Below, one piece after another: positions 1 to 10,452 of a stretch of DNA of 64,000 nucleotides. Position numbers and translations under genes: made by a program. The stretch is from assembly GCA_002077065.1 (NCBI GenBank), contig NAJO01000033.1, forward strand, positions 248,001 through 312,000, read 5' to 3'. The notes below the pieces were generated by a model. It was not told the origin of the DNA and did not search any database. It saw only the letters and a list, made by a program, of their open reading frames with translations. This stretch comes from Cryoendolithus antarcticus. Lineage: Eukaryota; Ascomycota; Dothideomycetes; Cladosporiales; Cladosporiaceae. Every line of letters starts with the position of its first letter. Position 1 is the stretch's first letter.

Positions 1-2334
1 ATTGACGCGATCCTTTTCGCGTTCACGTTCGGCTTGCTTCCGCTTCCCGCGGCCGCGCATGTCGGTCTCGGCTTTGTCGAGGACTACCTTGGCGATGCGC
101 TCGAATTCGGCGCAGACCGACAACATGCGTCTCACGTTGCCGTTCGACTCTTGCACATTTTGTTCGAGCATCTGGAGAAATGCGACCACTGATGACATCA
201 GTTTCAGGTCGCTGCGTGCGCGTGCATCTTGCGGGTTCTGGAGGATGTTGGCGAATAGTGTGACGAGCGAGGAGACAGGATAGTACAGGACGAGCCTATG
301 AGATGTCAGTAGGTCGTTCGTTGAGTAATTGGTACAAATCACTTACCAAACACATGCATAGTCGCCCTGTGGGATGTATCGAATAAGCCCAATGCTGGTC
401 CTCGCAGCGTTGACGCAGAGCGCTGCACTCATGAACACCCTCGGATTCAATGGTCTCGCGTTCAGCCCTTGTAGTGCATAGTCACTCAGTCGACTCGTCC
501 AGTATCCGTGGTGTACACTCATGCGGTGGATCGTAGTCAAGCAGTTGTAGTACGCAAAGTGTAAGCATACGACATGCAGAATCAGTGGCGTATGACTTGC
601 GCGTATTTCGTGCTCCGGCCTGAAGTCGATGGGTATGCTGTCTTTCCAGTCTTCGAGTGCCTGGTCCAGTTCGCCTATGGTATTTAGCAGCTCGCCATCG
701 GATTGCCGACTGGCTTTCACACTGTACAGCTGCTTGTAGACTCGACTTTGAATCTGCGCAAACATGCACATCTGGCGGAACAGATTCATCGTAGTAGCAC
801 CCTCAGCTGTAGGCTTCGATAGCGGAATGTTGCCCACGTGATCTGGCGGGTTGGCTGCTGGCAGCTCGACGTTCATGTCATCATCGTCTTGTACCGGAGG
901 TCGACCAGACCGTAAGCAAATGTCCTTGTCTAGCAAGTAACCGATCCAGAACACTCTTCTTCGCTGCTCATTCTCGACTTCGTTGAAATTGAAGCCCGAG
1001 CCACGCTTGTGCAAGCCAATCGAGTGACTCAGTCTGATAGCTGCAGCAGTGAGGAAAAACGAAGGCTGTGGATTTGGCGTGCCTTGCAGGAACAATGCCA
1101 TTCCCAGCAGTGCCTGCACGGACAGCAGATCAGTATTTCGCATTGTCAGCTCGGACATCACAGCCATGGCGTTCTTCAAGTAGCCCCAGGCGTGATCATC
1201 TTCCTCCTGATCAACCACATTGCTCATAACACGCAGCCGATGCGCAATTGCCAACGCCACGTTTAGCGAAGCCCACCATCCGCTTCCCTCGTACGGGTCC
1301 TGTGAGTAATGCTTCTCGACCAGGTGCATGAACGTAGGTTCGTGGTAGAGTGGGAACATGCCGTTGAAGTTCTCGAAGAAGTCCTTGAGCAGATTCAGAC
1401 ATTCCTGCTTGGGCGGCATGCTCTTGAAAACTCGCCGGCTGAATAAATCATCGAACACCTCAGGTTTCCAGTGATCGAATTTCGACCCATCCTCTGCTGC
1501 TGCTGAGATCATGTGCTGGAATGATGCATCGCCAGTCTTCTCATTCACCCACTGTATGCCCTTCGGACTGAAGATTGAGAAGCCAGACGCACTGCCGATA
1601 TACCTCGTCTCACCACACTGATTGGTAATGAGACTACACATCTGATCCGCCAGCGCATCAACATTTTCTGGCTTCTTATCGTCCTGCTGCTGCGCAGGCG
1701 ACTCATTCGATCCTATCGTCAGCTCCGGACTCAACATCTGCTGAGTCTGCGGCGTGCTATGTTTCGGCGTCAAGACTGCACCAGCTCCGCTCGAGATCTG
1801 CCTCCCTAGCCCCACCGCTGCCGGACTCGCAACCCCATCCGCCGGACTAGTCCCGTTGCTCCTTCCCCCTCGTTCCTTCAGCTGTGTCTCCAGCGTCCCC
1901 AAATCAGTCCTCCCATCATCTTCCGCCAACAACCCACTCAACCTTAACAAACTCTCCATCCTACCAAGCCGGTTTTCCAATCCTTCAATATACTTCGCGC
2001 CCTTTGGCGGTGCGCGCTTCTTCTCCACCATAGTGAAGATACACTCTGTTTTGTAATTCTCGCAGTGCCCACATTTCGGCATCTTGCCATCGCACTTGAT
2101 CTTCTTCTTGCGACACATATCGCACGCGCGAGCAATGCGCCGCCGTTTGGCGTCGCGGGAGTTGCCATCGCCGCCGTCGTCTGCGTTACCTCCATCGGCG
2201 TCGTCGTCGTAGCCGTACTCTTCGGCTGGAGGGTACCACTGGGGTTGAGGTGCGTAGTATGGCTGCTGATTCGAGTTTGGGGAGTCATTGGAGCGGTAGG
2301 GGCCGCCGTTGCCAGACGGCGGAGGCGCATTCAT
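1..2334 (-). CDS. Zn2Cys6 fungal transcription factor (3' partial)
   Basis: Nuclear DNA-binding regulator, target unknown. Exon 1 is 2334-347 and exon 2 starts at 295 after a 51 bp intron (296-346, GTAAGT...ATAG); the frame stays open to base 1, so the C-terminus is off the window. The ATG at 2334 opens an Asp/Gly/Pro-rich leader. Six cysteines (C71, C74, C81, C88, C91, C98) form the binuclear zinc cluster, CX2CX6CX6CX2CX6C. A short linker and a dimerisation-like helix (about residues 115-140) follow, then a Ser/Gln-rich spacer and the fungal-specific 'Fungal_trans' region (about 310-560, with the family's RRRVFW-type and GRP motifs). The basic, Glu/Arg-rich end at 1-60 probably lies near the true C-terminus. 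The class is certain; I cannot assign an orthologue. Confidence 0.92.
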
Positions 2335-2930
2335 CGTCGCTGCCTATATTGGAGAACGACTCTACAGTTCATGTGCGCTCATAGATACTATATCATACGT
2401 GAACTGGGGCATGACCTCACTTTCATCGAATCCTCCGCAAAGCGGCAGCGTTTTCCCCCGCCTCCGTTTCTACCCTCACCTAATGTTGCTGTTGTGACAC
2501 TGACCAGATGTGAGTTCAAGACTACAACATGTGATCTACCTGGCACCTGACGCTGTAGTCGATAAGTCGTCTCCCGACTCACCGATCCTACCTTGTGAAG
2601 ATCCATGCCATGGAATGAACCGTCACCCTCTGTTCTGGCTCGGAAGCGTCAGCGGCCGTGGCCGGATCACGGCTTTCGTCTCATCCGAGGTCTGTCGCAG
2701 GTCTGGGAGTTGTGTACGTAAGCACTGATGATGGCCTCATTTGGTCGTTCGTTGTACACCGACGTTTCTCGACCGGTAAGACTGATAGATGCGCAGCGTA
2801 TTTGGTAGCAAAGTGAATACATTGACTAATCATACATGTACCTCAACGCCCAGAAAATGCCTTCGGCCGAGCCTTGAACCCCATTAATGATCCAAGCATT
2901 CAGTGTACAGTCCAGCTGCCAACGTCCTGC
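2335..2930. other. Intergenic, 5' side of the Zn2Cys6 gene
   Basis: This 596 bp stretch lies between the start of the Zn2Cys6 gene (minus) and the end of the small secreted protein gene (minus). It must hold the promoter and 5' UTR of the former. No convincing TATA box, RNA gene or repeat was seen. Confidence 0.6.
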
Positions 2931-3770
2931 TCACTTCCAGTGCCTCCCATAGCCATACGTGGGCGGCGTAGTCGGCGTGGTCCAGCTTGTGTTCATTGTC
3001 GAGCCGCATCCATAACCCCCAGTAGTTGCACCGCCCGTCCAACAGGGCGGCAGTGTCATGCTCCCAGTCGGCGGAACCGTCGAGTTGCCTGAGGTCGTGG
3101 CACTCGTAGGCATACTAGCCGTGCTCGAATCTGTGCCAGTCGCCGTGCTCCTCGCAGTACCACTCGCAGTCCCAGTCGCCGTCCCGCTCCACGTCGCATT
3201 TCCTGTATCAGGGTAGCAGATATGATTAAGAATGTCTTTAGCGTTCAGCTGCGCTTGCATGAGCGTCCCGATATCGAGAAAGCTACAGTAGACCGCTCTA
3301 GCTGGTCCACCAGGGTTGTCACGAGACTGCTTGAGACCTTCAGTCGCAATATTGAGGTTGCTACTTGCTTGATCGAGGGTTCGAGGTGGGAAGAGCTCGT
3401 CGCCTGCGGCCGCTGCGCAGCTGAGGAGCTGTCAGTGACAAAGTGGTCACCAGTCTGGACGAAATACTTACACCCATGCTTCGACATAGTCGCCATCGTA
3501 GCCCATCGCGTCGAAGGACGGAATTCTGCTTGGGTCGCACCATTGCGCGATGTCTTCTGCGTTTTGCGCAAGGTGGACAGCGTAGAGTGCGCTCGAGAGC
3601 TCTTTGACGTAAGCGTTTATTTTCTCGACGCGATCTGTGCGCTTGTATATCCATGGACGCGGTCGTGGGACACGCTTGACCTGGTTCGACTCCCCAGGAT
3701 CTGCTGCAGCTACCCGGTCGATGAAGCAGACGCACGAGAGAACATGGATCAGGAAATTCGAGAGATACAT
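2931..3770 (-). CDS. Small secreted Cys- and Thr/Ser-rich protein
   Basis: Predicted secreted protein of 262 residues with no family I recognise. Exon 1 is 3770-3472 and exon 2 is 3420-2931, with a 51 bp intron (3421-3471, GTAAGT...TCAG). The ATG at 3770 is chosen because it opens directly onto a hydrophobic signal peptide (about residues 1-22, ending near VAAA). The mature part has a basic, proline-rich segment, a helical central region with four cysteines, and a C-terminal third made of Thr/Ser/Gly repeats (GTATGTASGTA-like). This is followed by PPC and YGC segments, giving six cysteines after the signal peptide. No hydrophobic tail for a GPI anchor is visible. It could be a cell-wall or apoplastic protein; an effector role is only a guess. 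Confidence 0.7.
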
Positions 3771-4553
3771 CTTGAAAGACAGACTAGATAATGACAAATC
3801 TGAAAGGTACTTACAGAAGCAGATGCGACGGGTACTGGCATCTCAGCACTCTTGTAGGAGAACCTGGGAAATCAACACGCACGCCTGGCAACACGGTGGC
3901 GGCCATGGCGTCGCTCTGTGGGATGCTGCGCGCAGGAGGAAATGTGAGAGGCTACTCAGCTCGTAGCAGACCAAGACAATGAGGTCATGGTTGCTGTAAG
4001 AGGTTGACATGCCGGAAGCGTGCTGACGCTCGTGCTTGTGCCTGAACGTGGCGAAGCTTCGGCGAAGACGAAAGAGCAGCGCTCATCTTCGGATGAGGCA
4101 AAGGCGGGGACATCCGAGGAGTATGGCGTAGCACAGGACCGGTGGGACGAGCGCACCAAGTGTGCCATTGTCGTACTCGAGGAAGCGATGCCACAAACCA
4201 GGATGCACGAGTGGAAGCCAAGGTGCATTCGCCGCTGTTGGGCGTCGCCAGCCCAGCTGCAATACATTCGTGGTGCGAGCATCCTCCGCATAAGCTGGCG
4301 CGAGGTGGCGCTTTCAGATGATAGTTCAGATATGTGAATGTAATTGATACATGATGAAGAAGTAGAAACGGAGCGTCGTGAAGGGCAGGAAGCAGGAAGC
4401 TGCGAAGCTTAGTCCACGTGTTCGAGCCAACGACTCCGAGGCTGGAGGCTGACGTCGATTGCTCGGTCCAACCTCACAACCCAGACAAAAGCTCTGAAAT
4501 TTCTCAATGTTGGGCTACCAAGGAGTCGTCAATCCTTAGAGTGAAGTGCAGCA
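3771..4553. other. Intergenic, divergent promoter region
   Basis: This 783 bp stretch lies between the divergent starts of the small secreted protein gene (minus) and the alpha/beta hydrolase gene (plus). Open frames of about 100 codons overlap here on both strands, but none has splice support or a recognisable domain, so I call it non-coding. Confidence 0.55.
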
Positions 4554-5901
4554 ATGCTCCGTGAATCGGCGTAAGCAACAACATTCCCAAGAAAGCGTTC
4601 ATCGACAACTCGATGCTGATCTAGGCCAGGCCTCTCACGGTTGCGGAAGTTAAAGCCCATCCAGAGTATGCCCATGTAGACTGGAATCTCCAGCCGAGCA
4701 AGAGAGCCGACGTAACAGTCGCACAATCCCGTGGCGGGCCCTTCAAGTTAGCCTACGAAATCCACGGCCATGGACCCCGTAAGATCCTCGTACGTCCCAC
4801 ACCGCTCGTGCTATCTGGTCACCGCGACATGCTGAAATAGTCTAGTGGATCATGGGCCTTGGAGGCTGGATGAGAGCCTGGCAACGCCAGACAAAGGACT
4901 TCGGCCATCTCCAGGCTGACAAGTACACGTGTCTCATATTCGACAATCGAGGTATTGGCGCCAGCGATAAGCCACTGCTGCGGTATACGACTTCGGAGAT
5001 GGCAAAGGATGTTGTGGAGTTGCTGGAGCATGTTGGCTGGACTGAGGAGAGGAGTGTACATGTCTGTGGGATTAGTATGGGCGGCATGATTGCACAAGAA
5101 TTGGTAAGTGCTTGCAGTCCATTCTTTTCTGTCGTGACAATTTCAACGCTCCTCAATCGAATCCCTACAATCCATTACCGTACATCGCGGGAGGATACTG
5201 TGTCCGCACTCTAGCGAAGTCTGGACTTCACTGGACGAATCTTTCTCTGGCTTTCCATCCCCTCGAACGTCCCGGTGTAGCCCGTGAGAGCAGACCGTGT
5301 GTAACTGAGCTGACTTTGCAGCCAGGCTCTCCAGATCCCAAACCGCATAAGTAGTCTCAACCTCATCTCTACCGCGCCCCGGATAGTTCGCACACTCCCC
5401 TATCTCGAAAATCTCCGCAACCGCATCAATCTCATGATCCCAAAATCCCTCGACGTACAAATCGACAACCTCAAACACGATTGCTACTCCGACACCTGGC
5501 TCGCTCAGCCCGACGAGTCTGAGCATACAGTCTCCGCGTTCCCCACAAACGGCGATCGCATTTGCGCAGGCGAGATTGACAAACGGACCACGCCTGGCGC
5601 ACTAACGAGGACCGGCTTCCTGTGTCAGCTGGCGGCTGCCGGGTTCCACTACAAGAGTGCTGAGCAGTTGAAGCAGTTGGGTGATGCGGTGGGGAGGGAG
5701 AGGATCTTGATTGTGCATGGGAAGCAGGATCGAATGATTGGGTTTGTGCATGGCGAGATGTTGTTACGGGAGCTTGGGAGCGAGGAGACAGGCGTGACGA
5801 AGAGTTTTCACGAGGGGCTGGGCCATGTGATGCCGATTGAGATGAGGAAGGAGTTCCGTGAGCTCATCGAGGGCAGAATAGAAAAGTGTGCTGGTTTGTG
5901 A
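4554..5901 (+). CDS. Alpha/beta hydrolase fold protein
   Basis: Probable esterase, lipase or hydrolase of 336 residues, substrate unknown. Four exons: 4554-4570, 4630-4789, 4846-5103, 5326-5901. The first exon is only 17 nt, yet joining it to 4630 keeps the frame and gives a continuous N-terminus ending in the HPEYAHVDWNLQP segment common in this fungal family. Intron 2 removal restores KILWIMGLGGW, the oxyanion-hole strand. The nucleophile elbow is GISMGG just before intron 3; the acid is in VHGKQD and the histidine in GLGHV, so the catalytic triad is complete. Intron 3 is 222 bp, long for this window, but the splice gives an uninterrupted QEL-ALQIPNRI. No signal peptide, so probably cytosolic. 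Confidence 0.85.
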
Positions 5902-5965
5902 CAGACTTGGGGCATGCTGATGATGATGTACGACCCAGTATTCATGTACAGGATATTACAGAGAT

Positions 5966-7753
5966 TCATTGACTTCCTTTCCACTCACGTATGACCTTCG
6001 TTACCCGGCTGTGTCCCTTGTCCTTCGCCATCTCGGCAGCGCTACCCTCGACACCGTCCCAAACAGCATCCAAGATATCCGTCCTCGCACCCTTGTCCAG
6101 CAACGATCGCACAACCGCGAGGTGCCCCCGATTAGCGCCGAGATGCAATGGCGTCGCGCCTTCCTCAGCCCTCGCGTTGATCGATGCGCCATACTCTAGC
6201 AGAAGCGCCAGCACTTCCACATGTCCCTTGTGCGCCGCCCAATGCAGCGAGGTCAGTCCTTGTGCTTGCTTGGCTTGGACATCAGCACCGCCTCGAAGTA
6301 ATATTCGCACCGAGGAGACAGAGCCAGACACGGCAGCGTAGTGTAGCGGCGTATTTATGTCATCGTCCGTGGTGTCCACCTGTGCGCCACGCTCGAGTAG
6401 GAGCTCGCACATGGCGCTCTGCCCCGTGACGGCCGCTTGATGCAGTGGCGAGAGACCTGTACCGGAACGCAGACTGACCCGGGCACCGTGTTTGAGCAGT
6501 AGTCGTGCGACGTCGATGTGATAGGCTGTTATGGCGCACCAAAGCGGACTGTATCCATCACGGCCACTGAGGTGATCCACATCTGCGCCATGTGCGAGGA
6601 GCGATGACAAAGCTTCGACATTGCCAGCCCAGGCGGCAAGATGAAGCGCCGTATCACCTTTTGTGTCTTCGAGTGACATATCTGAGCCATGGCGTAGGAG
6701 CACGGATAGCGACGCCGTGTGATTCAGATGTGCGGCCTGGTGTAAGGCTGTGCGTTGAAGGTCGCCGAAAGTGTCATTGGCTTGAAGACCAGCTTCAAGC
6801 AAAGATGACAGCGTCTCGATGTCGTTCTCGGTCGCAGCTTGGTACAAAGCTTCGGTGTTGACGTCGCCCGTGCCAGCCTCAATCTCTGGTTCCACAGCAT
6901 GAGCAGACTTGGAGTCTGACTTCTCCGCGACAGGGAAGACGGATGAGCTCGATGGCGGACTGTACTCAGGTGGCGGTTCGAACCAGCCTCTGCCGTCAAG
7001 CCCGGGTGTGATGCCGGTGGGTGCCTGCGTAGACTCGAACGGCAGCCGAAGGGCGTCTGATGGCTTTAGCATGTCTGCACCTTCATCGCTGGCAGGTGGT
7101 GTTGGCGGGAGCTCATTCTGGCTCATCGTCTCCAGCAAGTAATCTAGTGCACTTCTCTGTGCGCGCAATTGCTGCAGTGCGTCGTTCAGCAGGCTGGGGC
7201 TGTTGGACTCCGAAGTCGCTGACCGTGGATTGTCGATGAGGCCGTACGTAGCATTCAGAGAGCTGGTCGAGGCGGTGAAACAAGCGCCGAGTCCAGTGCC
7301 GGATCTGATGGCTTGCACATCGCGACAGACGACGGCCTGCAATCGGCACAAGCTGCCTGTCACCAACGCCAGCTCACTCAGTACAGCGGTCGCGAGATGA
7401 CCTCCCGACGAGCGCCGCAAGCGCTCTGATAGTCTCGCGCTCCATGCGATCAGATCCGCAAGCACAGTCAATGCAGACTCGGGTTGCGCATTGGCGCCTG
7501 CTGTGTCTGCCGCGTACAGACTATCAACGGCAATGCGCCGGCGTGGCTTTGGTCGCGATTCTGGTGCGCGTATTTCCGATTTTGCGCTTGTTGATCGCCA
7601 GATACCAGTCAGAGCTATCACTGAGAATGCGACACAGGCGACGCCGAAGTAAGTCGATGGTTGAAACAAGGAGTGTTGGGTGTCCATCAGGACATGTATC
7701 GGCGCGGCGCAGTCGAAATCGTTGATGCTGATGTCGAACATGTGCCAGAACAT
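5966..7753 (-). CDS. Ankyrin-repeat protein with N-terminal hydrophobic segment
   Basis: Single-exon protein of 595 residues from ATG 7753 (another in-frame ATG at 7687 is possible). One hydrophobic segment lies near residues 35-53. A helical region at about 75-210 resembles the N-terminal domain seen in fungal STAND and ankyrin proteins. A Pro/Ser-rich linker follows, then eight to nine ankyrin repeats from about residue 300 to the end, with the usual TPLH.AA...G and LLL..GA signatures. No NACHT/NB-ARC or kinase motif is present, so it is not a complete NLR-like receptor. Ankyrins bind proteins; the partner is unknown. It may sit on a membrane with the repeats in the cytosol. Function unassigned. 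Confidence 0.85.
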   Translation of the reverse strand: MFWHMFDISINDFDCAAPIHVLMDTQHSLFQPSTYFGVACVAFSVIALTGIWRSTSAKSEIRAPESRPKPRRRIAVDSLYAADTAGANAQPESALTVLADLIAWSARLSERLRRSSGGHLATAVLSELALVTGSLCRLQAVVCRDVQAIRSGTGLGACFTASTSSLNATYGLIDNPRSATSESNSPSLLNDALQQLRAQRSALDYLLETMSQNELPPTPPASDEGADMLKPSDALRLPFESTQAPTGITPGLDGRGWFEPPPEYSPPSSSSVFPVAEKSDSKSAHAVEPEIEAGTGDVNTEALYQAATENDIETLSSLLEAGLQANDTFGDLQRTALHQAAHLNHTASLSVLLRHGSDMSLEDTKGDTALHLAAWAGNVEALSSLLAHGADVDHLSGRDGYSPLWCAITAYHIDVARLLLKHGARVSLRSGTGLSPLHQAAVTGQSAMCELLLERGAQVDTTDDDINTPLHYAAVSGSVSSVRILLRGGADVQAKQAQGLTSLHWAAHKGHVEVLALLLEYGASINARAEEGATPLHLGANRGHLAVVRSLLDKGARTDILDAVWDGVEGSAAEMAKDKGHSRVTKVIREWKGSQ

Positions 7754-8110
7754 TTCAGAATTGTATTGTGTAGCGGATGATGAGCATCAGCTGAGGCATT
7801 GAAGACGTGCTGCGACACGGGAATCATATATCGGATCGCGTCGTCGAGGTGTTTACCTTTTACCGCTGGCGGGTTGTCAAGCGCGACCAACGATTGTCAT
7901 AAGTCGTGACTAAGATCGTTGGCACTTTTGGCCCCACGACCTCCACTCTTAGCAGGTCGCGTTTCGACCGAACGTGTGCGTGTCCCTCGCACAGGGAAGA
8001 ACATGGTGTGCAATCTCAATATTGGGTCTACAAGGCGGATGTCGCACGTGCAGAATGTCGAAGCGTATAGGCCCAGAGAATGTCGCGACGGAAGCTGCCA
8101 GAGCCGTGCT
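7754..8110. other. Intergenic between ankyrin and acyltransferase genes
   Basis: This 357 bp gap separates the start of the ankyrin gene from the end of the sterol acyltransferase gene, both on the minus strand. It presumably holds the ankyrin promoter and the acyltransferase terminator. Nothing else was recognised. Confidence 0.55.
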
Positions 8111-9890
8111 CATACCAGTACGTAGAGTGCGCACATCTACCAAGAAGTCAGTACAAGTCGCGGGCACTGTGAAGCGTGCAAATTGTATGCATCTCACCAG
8201 ACTCAGCCCCAAGATCATGCTCACCCAAAACAGCACATTACTGTGACCACGTTAGCACTCGAGAAGCCTTCAAGCCTTCCTTGGGAAGCACTCACTTCAA
8301 GAGCGTCCTCTCCCTCACCCAAGGTAGCCTCTGAAGCCAAACGATAGGCATCTGCATCATCATCATTCCAAACCCATACCCCCTGAACTTCCTCGTAATG
8401 CACCCCATGACGAGCTCATGCGCCAGCGCACTGACCAAAAACGTCAAACCCGTCGCCGCAGGCCCGCTGAAGCTTCCCCGACTTGCTGAGTAGACATGCC
8501 GCCGAAAGAAGTGATGCACAGGGATGTTCCACTCTCGCGAGAATTCCAGCCAGTCCAACGAGTTCCACCAGTCGCTGTAAAAGCGGCGGTCTGCGAAGCG
8601 AGTAATCTCCGCGAAGGCGCCAAGCGTGTACTCGAAGATCGAAAGGAAGACTAGGAGGAAGGTTACCATGAAGGGGAAGAGGAGGCGGGACACTGTCTCG
8701 GCGAAGATGAGGCCTTTGTCGAGCAGTGAAGGAGGTGGCGAAGTGGCTTGAAGTAGCTGCTGCGACTCGTGGAGGACTGGAAGGATGAACTCCTCTGAAG
8801 TGACGGTCATCAGATAGACGCAACCGAAGACTGCCAGGCTCTTGTAGAAGAGCTCTAGAGGGTTCGTGCGCTCCGTGCGAGGGTACTCGAGTTCGTAGCA
8901 CAGCGTCGGGCAGAAGAGGTAGTCCACGAAATTTGCCACGGTCATGTTCTGCGGGTAAGTCACGTTTCCCAGCGGCGACACGAGCTCCTTCGCTAAATCG
9001 TCGCGCAATTGCATGATCGACCCAGCCGAATCCTCGTCTCCGCTATCCTTCTCTCTCATCTCCTTTGCCGTCAACAGCCCATAGGAGCTCGGATACCTCA
9101 CCACTCTACTCGTCGGCGTGGCAGGCGTGATCGGCCGATCTAACGCCTCCAGCCTCGCGAGCGCAACGCTCAAATGCCCGTTATAGAACGCATAGCTATG
9201 CATCTTCATCAGAATAGCGAGTAAGTGCAACGTGAAGAACACCTGAGCAGTCCAGGCCCACTCACGCGCGAACGGTAATCCGCACCAGCCCACGAGCCAG
9301 AGAAGTTGATACAGACTCTGCACCACGATGCCACCGCGATTCCACGCCAACACTCCACCTTTACTGTTCCTGTACAGCACTCCCAACGGCAGACTCAGCC
9401 CCGCAGAAACGCACATCAACGCATCGCTCACAGCCAGCTCGTAGATATCCTTCGTGAAAAGCGGCCATTGCGTAATACTAAAGAAACTCCCCGTTTCCTT
9501 CAGCGTCCTTAATCCCGCTGTAATCGCCATGATCGCCAGGCCGATCCAGAAGAGCACGAAGAAGCCGCGGAAATTCGCATAATCGCTATCAGGGTCGAAG
9601 TAAGACAATCGCGCCTCGTAGACCACGGTGGGATATCTTCGACGCTGGGAGCGGATCTGGCGGCGCGCGGAGGAAGTTGCGATCACGGACGGAGGAGCGG
9701 TGGAAGGCGGAAGTGGTGTGTGGGCTGGGGTTGGGACCTCGGAGCTGCGCTTTGGTTCGTTGTCGCGCATGGCTGTGGCGAGGGCTTTCCTTTGAGGTGA
9801 AGATGGTGCTACTCTCCTCGCGCGCGGCTGCAGAATCTCTGGTGCGTCCATGTTGGAAGCGTGGCCGTTCGGGGTATTGTTGGTCGTCAT
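8111..9890 (-). CDS. Sterol O-acyltransferase (ARE/ACAT, MBOAT family)
   Basis: Endoplasmic-reticulum multipass enzyme that esterifies ergosterol with fatty acyl-CoA for storage in lipid droplets. Exons 9890-8296, 8240-8198 and 8137-8111; introns of 55 and 60 bp. The last exon is only 27 nt (ATG TGC ... GTA TGA) and restores the CALYVLV-type end typical of the family. The 554-residue protein has a Ser/Pro/Arg-rich cytosolic N-terminus, the FYSDWWNS motif for acyl-CoA use, the NIPVH motif and a downstream ALAHELVMG helix carrying the conserved catalytic histidine. The FADRRFYSDWWNS context fits yeast Are1/Are2 better than DGAT1, but DGAT activity cannot be excluded. Confidence 0.9.
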
Positions 9891-10452
9891 GTTTGCATGT
9901 GAAGTGAAAGCTATTGCCAGAAGATCTTTTGTCGAAGTGGAGCCTGCTTCATTGACGATCTGGTGTTCTCATTACTATTGCACGATGTGTCGCTTTCCAA
10001 GGAAGTGAGTGATGCTTTCCAGGTCGTGATGCTCGCAGTCGTGAAGCACAAGTAGCGTCGTGAGATTCCGATCGGCGAAGAGTGATTACCTGCCTACTTC
10101 AGAGATCATTAGGCATCTCGATAGCAAACCGGTACACGCGACTTTCACGCGACGTTGAAAAGTGACGTCGCAAACCTCGTGGGGGTGTCTCAGCCCTACG
10201 GGTATGCGCTGTCGTGGATGGGCGTCCACAGTACCACGGGAGATGAAGTGAGTAATGGAGGTATTGTCTTCGCTTAGCAGTATATATGCTCATAAAGTAC
10301 GCTTCACCGCTCAATGCCTTACGACGCAAATCGCCACCCAGTATCCCCACAAATCTCGTCCTCCATAAAGGCCTGCTCCCATCATCAAAATCAAAGGGTG
10401 TCATATCACATCATCCCGCATTCCCCGAAAACGCATTCCCTCCCTTCATCCC
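9891..10452. other. Intergenic between acyltransferase and MED15
   Basis: This 562 bp stretch holds the acyltransferase promoter (minus) and the 3' flank of MED15. A TATATAT stretch at 10281-10287 lies about 170 bp past the MED15 stop and may be a 3'-processing element rather than a promoter. No gene seen. Confidence 0.5.

Noticed and set aside
9677..9907. Plus-strand frames antisense to the acyltransferase and other genes
   Set aside because: Shadow frames of real genes; no independent signal.
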